In this document: piece after piece, positions 22,901 to 29,803 of the stretch
Layout of the letters: the number at the start of each line of letters is the position of its first letter
Numbering within the stretch: the first letter of the stretch is position 1
Source of the DNA: Actinomycetota bacterium
Lineage (GTDB): Bacteria; Actinomycetota; Thermoleophilia; Gaiellales; Gaiellaceae
Length of the DNA stretch: 37,585 nt
Assembly (NCBI GenBank): GCA_005885565.1
Contig: VAXK01000194.1
Location: forward strand, 1-37,585
Direction: 5' to 3'
The notes under the pieces: generated by a model
Database searches by the model: none
Told to the model about the DNA's origin: nothing
What the model saw: only the letters and a program-made list of their open reading frames with translations
Translations under genes and position numbers: made by a program

Positions 22901-24051
22901 GCGCCGACGAGCTGGTCGGCCTCGTCTCCGACCCGGAGGCGGCCGCGAGCGATGTCGAGCACGCGCTGGAGACGGCGGTGCTCCGCCTCGGCGCGTTCGA
23001 GCCGCTCCTCGACGGCCGCGGCCGTCGACCGCTCTTCGAGAGCGACGAGCGCACCCTCGCCCTCTCGGTCCTCCCGCAGGACGAGCGTTCGCCCGTCCGC
23101 TATCCCGCCGCCGGCCGGCTCGTCTACGTCCTCGACGGCTTCGTCCGCTACTCCGAGCCCGAGACGACGCGCGTCGTCGGGGTCGGGCAGCTGCTCGCGG
23201 TCCCCGCCGGGAGGGCGCATGCGCTGCGCCCACGCGACGGCGAGGCGCGGGCGGTCGTCCTGGACGTCCTGCTCGGCGGCGATCCGCGCCTCGTCGAGAC
23301 GCTGCCCGAGGCGCCGCTCACCGACGACGCCGTCTTGGACTACTACTACGAGTACGACGAGTGCTACCGCACCGTCTACGCCGAAGGCGCGGAGCTGTGG
23401 GAGACGCCGGACCCGAACGACGCGCTCGTCGCGTTCGTCGACGAGCCCGGAAGCCGGCTCGGCCCGCGCGTCCTCGACCTCGGCTGCGGCGAGGGCCGGG
23501 ACTCGCTCTTCCTCGCGCGGCGCGGCTTCGACGTCACCGGCGTCGACGTCTCGCGCGCCGCCCTCGACAGGGCGCGGGAGCGAGCGGCGGCCGAGGGCGT
23601 CCGCTGTACGTTCCTCGAGCGCGACGTCACCCTGCTCGACAACGTCGGCGACGAGCCCTTCGACTGGGCGATCAACATGGGCTGCCTGCACATGCTCAGC
23701 GAGCCGGAGCACCGGCGGCGCCACCTCGAGCGCGTCCGGGACGTGCTCCGCCCCGGAGGCGCGTTCCTCGTCGCCCACTGCCGCTCGGAGTGGCTCAAGG
23801 GCTTCTTCTCGGTGCCGCACTACGACGAGATCGGGCCGGCCGTCCCGGGCCGCGTACTCCGGCGCCGCATCCGGCTGCCGGGCGGCGGCATCAAGTGGAT
23901 CGAGCTCCCGACGACGCACTTCAAGGAGGCGACGGAGACCGAGCTAGCGGAGGAGCTGCGTGCGGCTGGCTTCGAGCCGCTGCGGCTGCTGAGCGAGGAG
24001 AACGAGGCGTTCGGCAACACCGCCGTCCTCGTCGCGAGGAAGGCGGCGTGA
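22891..24051 (+). CDS. Cupin-fused class I SAM methyltransferase
   Basis: A 386-aa fusion. Residues about 45-130 form a cupin-like barrel ('YPAAGRLVYVLDGFVRYSEP', 'VGQLLAVPAGRAHALRP'). Residues about 190-385 are a TehB-like methyltransferase with motif I 'VLDLGCGEGRDSLFLARRGFDVTGVDVS' and 'DWAINMGCLHML'. Such enzymes methylate small soluble substrates on O, N or S. Direct methylation of phosphorus is not expected, because the known P-methylase PhpK is a cobalamin radical-SAM enzyme with no similarity to this. It could modify the amino or carboxyl group of the product. The ATG lies within the end of ATP-grasp 2. Confidence 0.84.
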   Translation: MELSADELVGLVSDPEAAASDVEHALETAVLRLGAFEPLLDGRGRRPLFESDERTLALSVLPQDERSPVRYPAAGRLVYVLDGFVRYSEPETTRVVGVGQLLAVPAGRAHALRPRDGEARAVVLDVLLGGDPRLVETLPEAPLTDDAVLDYYYEYDECYRTVYAEGAELWETPDPNDALVAFVDEPGSRLGPRVLDLGCGEGRDSLFLARRGFDVTGVDVSRAALDRARERAAAEGVRCTFLERDVTLLDNVGDEPFDWAINMGCLHMLSEPEHRRRHLERVRDVLRPGGAFLVAHCRSEWLKGFFSVPHYDEIGPAVPGRVLRRRIRLPGGGIKWIELPTTHFKEATETELAEELRAAGFEPLRLLSEENEAFGNTAVLVARKAA

Positions 24052-25202
24052 GCGCGCGGCTCGAGCTCCGGGCGCCGCGCGGGCTCGAGGGGCTTGTCGT
24101 CGCCGACACCGAGGTCTCCGACGTCGACGGGATCGCGGGCCGGTACCGCTACCGGAGCTACGACCCGGTCGAGCTCGCCGAGCGGCGGTCGCTCGAGGAC
24201 GTCTGGCATCTCCTCCTCGAGGGTGAGCTGCCGACACCGGCCGAGCGGGAGGTCTTTTCGGAGCGGCTCCGCGCCCTCCGCCGGATCCCGGAGGAGGTCG
24301 ACGAGGTGCTCGCCGCGGCGGCGCGGCCGGGGCCTGCCCAGGTCGATCTCGCCCCCGCGCTTCGCTCGGCCTACTCGTTGCTCGCAGAGGCGTTCGGCTT
24401 CGGGCCGGTCGTCGACCTCGACCGCGACGCGCTCCGCGAGCAGGCGCTTCGGAGCTGCGCCGTCCTGCCGACGCTCATCGCGAGCCTCCATCGGCGCCGC
24501 GCCGGCCTCGCGCCGGTCGCGCCGGACGAACGCCTGTCCCATGCGGCGAACTACCTCTGGATGCTGCATGGAGAGCGGCCCCCGCCCGAGCACGCCCGGG
24601 CGCTCGAGCGGTACATGATCCTGACCGCCGACCACGGCCTCGCGGCCTCGACGTACGCGGCGTTGATCGTCGTCTCGACGGGCGCGGACGTGGGGTCCGC
24701 CCTCCTCGCCGCGCTCGGCGCCCTGAGCGGCCCGCTCCACGGCGGCGCGCCCGACCGCGCGCTCGAGATGCTCGACGCCATCGGGACTCCGGCCCGGGCC
24801 GAGCCGTGGCTGCGGGCGGTCGTCGCGCGCGGCGAGCGGATCATGGGCTTCGGGCATCGTGTCTACCGGACGGAGGACCCGCGCGCCGCGGCGCTCCGCG
24901 CCGTCGCCGAGCAGCTCCGGGCGCCGCGCCTCGAGCTCGCGAGGCACGTCGAGGCGCAGGCGGTGGCGATCCTCGACGAGCTCCGGCCCGAGCGCCGGCT
25001 GCGCGCGAACGTCGAGCTCTACGGCGCGATCGTGATGGAGCACGTCTGCGTTCCGCGGCCGCTCCTTTCCTCGACGTTCGCGGCCGCGCGCACGGTCGGC
25101 TGGAGCGCGCACATCCTGGAGCAGGTCGCCGACAACCGGCTCATCCGGCCGCTCACCGCCTTCGTGGGCGGCCCGCTTCGGCCGGTGCCACAGCCGGGCT
25201 GA
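24048..25202 (+). CDS. Si-citrate-synthase-fold enzyme, candidate phosphinomethylmalate synthase
   Basis: A 384-aa citrate/2-methylcitrate synthase family protein. His196 ('TADHGLAAST'), His231 ('GPLHGGAPD') and His270 ('MGFGHRVYR') occupy the family's active-site positions, and 'ARTVGWSAHILEQ' is the C-terminal landmark. The catalytic Asp of 'NVDFYSG' is replaced by Glu323 ('NVELYGA'), so it is probably not a housekeeping citrate synthase. In this operon its likely job is condensing acetyl-CoA with phosphinopyruvate, an oxaloacetate analogue, to phosphinomethylmalate. The Streptomyces enzyme for this step is described as Re-citrate-synthase-like, a different fold. GTGA overlap with the methyltransferase gene. 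Confidence 0.85.
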   Translation: MSARLELRAPRGLEGLVVADTEVSDVDGIAGRYRYRSYDPVELAERRSLEDVWHLLLEGELPTPAEREVFSERLRALRRIPEEVDEVLAAAARPGPAQVDLAPALRSAYSLLAEAFGFGPVVDLDRDALREQALRSCAVLPTLIASLHRRRAGLAPVAPDERLSHAANYLWMLHGERPPPEHARALERYMILTADHGLAASTYAALIVVSTGADVGSALLAALGALSGPLHGGAPDRALEMLDAIGTPARAEPWLRAVVARGERIMGFGHRVYRTEDPRAAALRAVAEQLRAPRLELARHVEAQAVAILDELRPERRLRANVELYGAIVMEHVCVPRPLLSSTFAAARTVGWSAHILEQVADNRLIRPLTAFVGGPLRPVPQPG

Positions 25203-25207
25203 CGGGC

Positions 25208-26596
25208 GTGGCCGTTGCCGACCGGCTCGCCCGCTTCGCCGCGGCCGCGACCTGGGACGACGTCCCCGACGAGGCCCGCGAGGCGCTCAAGCTCAGGCTC
25301 CTCGACTCGGTCGGGTGCGCGATCGGCGCGCAGGACGGGCCGCCGGTGCGGGCGATCCGCGCCGACTTGGCCGAGCTCGGAGGCGAGCCGCGCTGCTCGT
25401 TCGTCGGCGGCGGCCGCGGCACGCCTCCCGACGCGGCCCTCTACAACGGGGCGCTCATCCGCTACCTCGACTTCAACGACTCCTATCTCGCCCCCGGCGA
25501 GACCTGCCACCCGAGCGACAATGTCGCCCCCGTCCTCGCCGCCGCGCAGTTCGCGGGCGCCGCGGGCGGCGACCTCCTTGCCGCACTCGCCGTCGCCTAC
25601 CAGGTGCAGTGCCGGCTCGCCGACGAGGCGCCCGTTCGTTCCCGCTACTTCGACCACACGACGCAGGGCGCCTACGCCGTCGCGGCGGGAGTCTCCCGCG
25701 CGCTCGGCCTCGACGCGGAGCGGACGGCGAATGCGGTCGCGATCGCCGGGACGGCGCTGAACGCTCTCCGGGTGACCCGCACCTCGCTCTCGAACTGGAA
25801 GGGGCTCGCGTACCCGTTCACCGCCTTCGCCGCGACGCGGGCCGCGCTGCTCGCCCGCCGCGGCGTGACGGGGCCGCGCGACGTCTTCGAGGGACGCAAG
25901 GGCTTCATGGAGGCGATCGCCGGCCCGTTCGAGATCGACTGGGAGCGTGAGCGGCTCGACGCGGCGCCGAAGACGATCGTCAAGCGGTTCAATGCGGAGA
26001 TCCACTCCCAGTCGGCCGTCGAGGCCGCGCTCGAGCTGCGCGCCGAAGCCGGCTTCCGGCCCGAGGAGGTCGAGCACGTCGAGGTCGACACCTTCGACGT
26101 CGCCTTCAGCATCATCGGCGGCGGGGACGAAGGCGACAAGACGGCGGTCTCCACGAAGGAGGAGGCCGACCACTCGCTTCCGTACATGGTCGCGGCCGCC
26201 CTCCTCGACGGCCGGCTCATGCCGGAGCAGTACGAGCCGGAGCGCATCGCGCGCGCCGACGTCCAGGCGCTGCTCCGGCGCGTCCGCGTGCGCCCGGACG
26301 AGAGCCTGAGCGCCCGTTTCCCCGCCGAGCTCGGCTGCCGGCTCCGCATCCGGCTCGGGAACGGCACCGTGCTCGAGCGGGCGAAGACCGACTACGAGGG
26401 CTTCCACACCCGCCCGGTGGGCTGGAAGGCGGCGGAGCGGAAGCTGGAGACGCTGAGCGCCGGCTGGACCGACGCCTCGCTGCGCGCTCGCCTGATCGAA
26501 TGCGTCCGGACGCTCGAGGACCGGAGCGCCGACGACCTAGCGTCGCTCCTCGAGCTCGTCAGCGCGCCGACGATTGACAACCGAGATCGCCGATAA
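25208..26596 (+). CDS. MmgE/PrpD-family dehydratase, candidate phosphinomethylmalate dehydratase
   Basis: A 462-aa MmgE/PrpD protein. 'LLDSVGCAIGA', 'HPSDNVAPVLAAAQFAG', 'KRFNAEIHSQSAVEAALELR' and 'TKEEADHSLPYMVAAALLDG' are the signature segments of 2-methylcitrate dehydratases. The family dehydrates 2-methylcitrate to methylaconitate; relatives decarboxylate cis-aconitate or epimerise iminodisuccinate. Directly after the citrate-synthase-like gene (gap 5 bp) it most simply dehydrates the condensation product, replacing the aconitase-like isomerase of the Streptomyces pathway. Decarboxylation to an itaconate-like phosphinate is an alternative. GTG 25208 is the chosen start. Confidence 0.87.
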   Translation: MAVADRLARFAAAATWDDVPDEAREALKLRLLDSVGCAIGAQDGPPVRAIRADLAELGGEPRCSFVGGGRGTPPDAALYNGALIRYLDFNDSYLAPGETCHPSDNVAPVLAAAQFAGAAGGDLLAALAVAYQVQCRLADEAPVRSRYFDHTTQGAYAVAAGVSRALGLDAERTANAVAIAGTALNALRVTRTSLSNWKGLAYPFTAFAATRAALLARRGVTGPRDVFEGRKGFMEAIAGPFEIDWERERLDAAPKTIVKRFNAEIHSQSAVEAALELRAEAGFRPEEVEHVEVDTFDVAFSIIGGGDEGDKTAVSTKEEADHSLPYMVAAALLDGRLMPEQYEPERIARADVQALLRRVRVRPDESLSARFPAELGCRLRIRLGNGTVLERAKTDYEGFHTRPVGWKAAERKLETLSAGWTDASLRARLIECVRTLEDRSADDLASLLELVSAPTIDNRDRR

Positions 26597-26605
26597 TCGG
26601 TCGAG

Positions 26606-27538
26606 GTGCGCCTCAAGCTGATCTTCGTCGCGCTCTGCCTGGCGTGGGGCTCGACGTGGCTCGCGATCAAGATCGGCGTCGGGCACGCGCCGCCGCTCTG
26701 GTTCGCCGGGACGAGGTTCTTCGCCGCCGGCTGCCTCATGCTCGCCTACCACCGCGTGCGCCGCGGGCCGCTCGCGATCCCGCGCGGCGACCTCCTCCGC
26801 GCCCTCGCCGTCGGGGCCGTCGCCGTTGGCGTCACGTTCGGCCTCATCTTCTGGGGGGAGCAGTACGTCGCCTCGGGGATCACCGGCGTCCTCGCCCAGG
26901 GGCTCGTGCCGATCGGGCTCTACGGGTTCGCTGTCGCCTTCGGCCACGAGGCCTTTCGCTTCGGCCGCGCGGCGGGCATTGCGCTCGGCGTGTGCGGGCT
27001 GCTCGTGCTCTCCGCGCCGGCCGTGCACCGGACGGGACATGCGCACGAGGTGGCGGGGATCGCGGCGATCGCCGTCGGCACGCTCGCCTACTGCGTCGCC
27101 TCGGTCGCGAGCAGAGACGTGCTACGGCGGACGCCGGCGCTCCTCATGTCCGGGCTCGAGAACCTCGCCGGCGGGCTCGGCCTGATGCTCGTCTCGCTTC
27201 CCCTCGAGGGCGGTCGCATCGCGTCGGACGCGACCGTCCGCGGCGCGGTCGTCCTGAGCTGGCTCTACCTCGTCGTCGTCGGCTCTCTGGTCGGCTTCAC
27301 GAGCTATGTCCTGCTGCTGAAGGAGTGGGGAGCCGCTCGCGTGTCGCATTACGCGTTCTTCACGCCCGTGATCGCCCTCGCCCTCGGTGCAGCCCTCTAC
27401 GGCGAGCACTTCGGCCTCGTCGAGCTCGCGGGGGCCGCGATCATCCTCGTCGGCGTCTGGACGACGCGGGAGCGGACGCGGCCCGCTCCGCTCCCGAGCG
27501 CGGCAGCAGCGCCGAGCGCCCGTTCGCAGGACGCGTAG
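26606..27538 (+). CDS. EamA/DMT-family transporter
   Basis: A 310-aa membrane protein with ten hydrophobic segments in two EamA repeats; 'LAWGSTWLAIKIGVGHAPPLWFAGTRF' starts repeat 1 and 'YAFFTPVIALALGAALYGEHF' marks the end of repeat 2. Drug/metabolite transporters of this type usually export amino acids and related metabolites. It begins 9 bp after prpD-like and ends 2 bp before the thioesterase, so it is part of the second operon and a candidate exporter for an amino-acid-like phosphinate or peptide. The tail after residue 285 is Ala/Pro/Arg-rich and cytoplasmic. Confidence 0.88.
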   Translation: MRLKLIFVALCLAWGSTWLAIKIGVGHAPPLWFAGTRFFAAGCLMLAYHRVRRGPLAIPRGDLLRALAVGAVAVGVTFGLIFWGEQYVASGITGVLAQGLVPIGLYGFAVAFGHEAFRFGRAAGIALGVCGLLVLSAPAVHRTGHAHEVAGIAAIAVGTLAYCVASVASRDVLRRTPALLMSGLENLAGGLGLMLVSLPLEGGRIASDATVRGAVVLSWLYLVVVGSLVGFTSYVLLLKEWGAARVSHYAFFTPVIALALGAALYGEHFGLVELAGAAIILVGVWTTRERTRPAPLPSAAAAPSARSQDA

Positions 27539-27540
27539 CG

Positions 27541-27945
27541 GTGCGGGACTTCCGCTTCGTCCGCCGCCAGGAGGTGGTCTACCGCGACCTCGACCGCCAC
27601 GGCCACGTGAACAACGCCGTCTACTCCACCTACCTCGAGACGGCGCGCCTGGCGTATCTAAAGGAGGTCTGCGGCGTCGATCCGGCCGCCGAGCTCGGAA
27701 TCGTCGTCGCGGAGCTCGCGATCACGTTCCGCTCGCCGGCCTCGCTCGGCGAGGTCCTCGAGGTCGGCGTGCGGGTCACGCGCGTCGGCGCCAAGAGCCT
27801 CGTCTTCGAGTACGAGCTGCGCGGACCGGAGGATCGGCTCGTCGCCGAGGCGAGGACGACGCACGTCGCCTTCGACGACGCGCGCGGACGGAGCGTCGCC
27901 GTCCCGGCGGCCTGGCGCCGCCGGATCGAGCGCCACGAAGCCTAG
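27541..27945 (+). CDS. 4HBT-type acyl-CoA thioesterase
   Basis: A 134-aa hot-dog-fold thioesterase. 'VVYRDLDRHGHVNNAVYSTYLETAR' carries the catalytic Asp and the HxNN-like segment of the 4-hydroxybenzoyl-CoA thioesterase/YbgC family, and 'ELAITFRSPASLGEVLEV' is the following strand pair. It hydrolyses acyl-CoA esters. In this operon it may release a CoA-bound intermediate or edit acyl-CoA used by the citrate-synthase-like enzyme, which is inference. The GTG start is 2 bp after the EamA gene. The stop overlaps the convergent MFS stop by 4 bp. Confidence 0.88.
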   Translation: MRDFRFVRRQEVVYRDLDRHGHVNNAVYSTYLETARLAYLKEVCGVDPAAELGIVVAELAITFRSPASLGEVLEVGVRVTRVGAKSLVFEYELRGPEDRLVAEARTTHVAFDDARGRSVAVPAAWRRRIERHEA

Positions 27946-29138
27946 GGGCCCGGCGTGGTTGCTCTGAGCCGCGCCATCGCCGCGATCCCGAGCAGCGGGC
28001 CGGGAGCGAGGAATGCGAACGCCCACCTCCAGCCGACAGCGGTTTCGAGCCGCGGCACGAGCCAGATCGTGGCCGTCGTCAGCCCGAAGCCGAAGGCCGT
28101 CTGGAGCCCGAGCGCGGTGCCGACGTACGACTGGTCGGCAAGGTCGGTGACGAGGGTGGAGAACTGGGCCGAGTCGCCGAGGACCGTGAAGCCCCAGGCG
28201 AGCCCGACGAGCAGGATGAGCCACGCAGGCGCGGAGTCGAGCAGGCCGATGAGGAGCGCGCACGCGGCGGAGCCGGCCATCATCGCAATCGCCGTCTCGG
28301 GCCTCCCCCACCGATCTCCGGCCACGCCGCCGACCCATGACCCGGCCAAACCGATGCCGATCACGGCGAACGTGGCGAGCGCGGCGCGGCTCGTGCCGCC
28401 GTGCGCGCCGAGCGCGCTCGAGAAGAAGAGCAGGAACCATGTCCACATCGCGTACAACTCCCACATGTGCCCGAAGTAGCCGAGCGACGCCAGCCGCACG
28501 CCGCGGTTCGCGAAGACGAGACGGGCCTGACGCGGATCGAAGACCCCGCGTGGAAACCGGAACGGCCCTTCGCGTAGGCCGAACAGGGCGAGGAGGCCGC
28601 CGGCGAGGCTCAGGGCCGAGGTGCCATAGACGACGGTCCGCCAATCGAGGCCTCCGACCGCGTTGACCAGATGCGGAAGGGCCGAGCCGACCGCAGAGGC
28701 GCCGACGAGGATGCCGAGCGCGGTCCCCCGCCTCGGCCGGTCGAACCACGTCGCGGTGACCTTCATCACCGGCGGGTAGACGCCGGCGAGGAAGGCGCCG
28801 GTGAGCAGCCGGAGGGGGATCGCGAGACCGGGGCCGTGCGCGAGTACGAGCAGGAGATTCGTCGCGCCCGCCCCGGCGGCGCTGCCGAGGATGACGAGCC
28901 GCGGTGGGAGGATGTCGGCCAGGTTGACGGCGCTCGACGCGACCGCGCCGATCACGAACCCGAGCTGGACGGCAATCGTCAGCCACGCCGCGACGGCGTT
29001 CGAGAGCTGCCACTCGCTGCGAAGCTGCGGGACGACCGCGGCGGCCGAGAACCAGGTCGAGCTGGCGAGGAGGAGCACGATCGCGACGAGCGCGAGCGCG
29101 CGCCGGGAGCCGGGCGAACGCGTCTCGCCCTGCCTCAA
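27942..29138 (-). CDS. MFS transporter
   Basis: A 398-aa major facilitator protein with about 12 hydrophobic segments. It starts 'LALVAIVLLLASSTWFSAAAVVPQL' and carries the MFS loop-2/3 signature 'GVAGDRWGRPETA' around residues 253-265. TTG 29138 forms a TTGA overlap with the upstream methyltransferase stop and has GGAG 7 nt before it; longer in-frame extensions lie inside that gene. It is read with the methyltransferase and glycosyltransferase. The substrate is unknown. It could be a second exporter of the phosphinate product or belong to a separate pathway. Confidence 0.87.
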   Translation of the reverse strand: MRQGETRSPGSRRALALVAIVLLLASSTWFSAAAVVPQLRSEWQLSNAVAAWLTIAVQLGFVIGAVASSAVNLADILPPRLVILGSAAGAGATNLLLVLAHGPGLAIPLRLLTGAFLAGVYPPVMKVTATWFDRPRRGTALGILVGASAVGSALPHLVNAVGGLDWRTVVYGTSALSLAGGLLALFGLREGPFRFPRGVFDPRQARLVFANRGVRLASLGYFGHMWELYAMWTWFLLFFSSALGAHGGTSRAALATFAVIGIGLAGSWVGGVAGDRWGRPETAIAMMAGSAACALLIGLLDSAPAWLILLVGLAWGFTVLGDSAQFSTLVTDLADQSYVGTALGLQTAFGFGLTTATIWLVPRLETAVGWRWAFAFLAPGPLLGIAAMARLRATTPGP

Positions 29139-29803
29139 CCGGATCTCCGGCCGCTCCAAACCGCTTGATGTCGCGCGAACAACGTCGGGTGGACGACACA
29201 CCGGGGGCGGTCCGTCGGCTCGATCTTCCTCGCGGCGAACCACTCGCGGTCGGCGAAGACGAGCAGATTCTGTCGGTACCACGGCTCGACTGCCTCGTCG
29301 TCCCACAGCTTCCAGCGGAGGTGTTCCGACGCGACGAAGCCATGGGGGCGAAACCGCTCCGCCCAGAACTCGGGCCATTGTTCGTTGACATGGCCGTGTC
29401 CGCGCTGGCCGGGGATGGCGGCCGAGAAGAGGATGACCGGGGCGAGAGTCCGGAGGAGGTCCACGAGGGTGTCTGCGCAGTCGAAGGAGAGGTGCTCCGC
29501 GACCTCGAGGCAGACGGCGAGGTCGTAGCGGTCGGAGCCGAGGTCGAGGCCGGAGTCACAGAGGTCGGCACGCCGCCAGCTCACTCCGTCTCGACGTCCT
29601 TCGACGACGAAGGCGTCGACGGCATCCACGGAGCAACCGAGCTCGGCGAACTTCCGCGCGAACCAGCCCTCGCCGCAACCGACGTCGATCACCCTCTGCG
29701 GTCGGACGAGCTCCATGGCAGCCGGTACGACGACGGCGGCGCTCGCCTGCGCGCCCGCCCGAAACCGCGCGTGCAGCTCCGGATCGAACGCGCCGGCGCT
29801 CAC
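29135..29803 (-). CDS. Class I SAM-dependent methyltransferase
   Basis: A 222-aa methyltransferase with motif I 'VIDVGCGEGWFARKFAELGCSVDAVDA' (about residues 27-53) and 'YDLAVCLEVAEHLSFD' as motif II. This type often occurs next to glycosyltransferases in polysaccharide or natural-product loci and methylates sugars or small metabolites. The GTG start overlaps the glycosyltransferase stop (GTGA) and the stop overlaps the MFS start. The C-terminal 'RPHGFVASEHLRWKLWDDEAVEPWYRQN' region is seen in related sugar-locus methyltransferases. No substrate can be named. Confidence 0.88.
   Translation of the reverse strand: MSAGAFDPELHARFRAGAQASAAVVVPAAMELVRPQRVIDVGCGEGWFARKFAELGCSVDAVDAFVVEGRRDGVSWRRADLCDSGLDLGSDRYDLAVCLEVAEHLSFDCADTLVDLLRTLAPVILFSAAIPGQRGHGHVNEQWPEFWAERFRPHGFVASEHLRWKLWDDEAVEPWYRQNLLVFADREWFAARKIEPTDRPRCVVHPTLFARHQAVWSGRRSG

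Noticed and set aside
16831..26596. A methylcitrate-cycle operon (PrpB-, PrpC- and PrpD-like proteins)
   Set aside because: The PrpB-like protein matches CPEP mutase in detail and lies in the phosphonate operon. The citrate-synthase-like protein has an altered catalytic residue, and the genes are split by ligases and a transporter.
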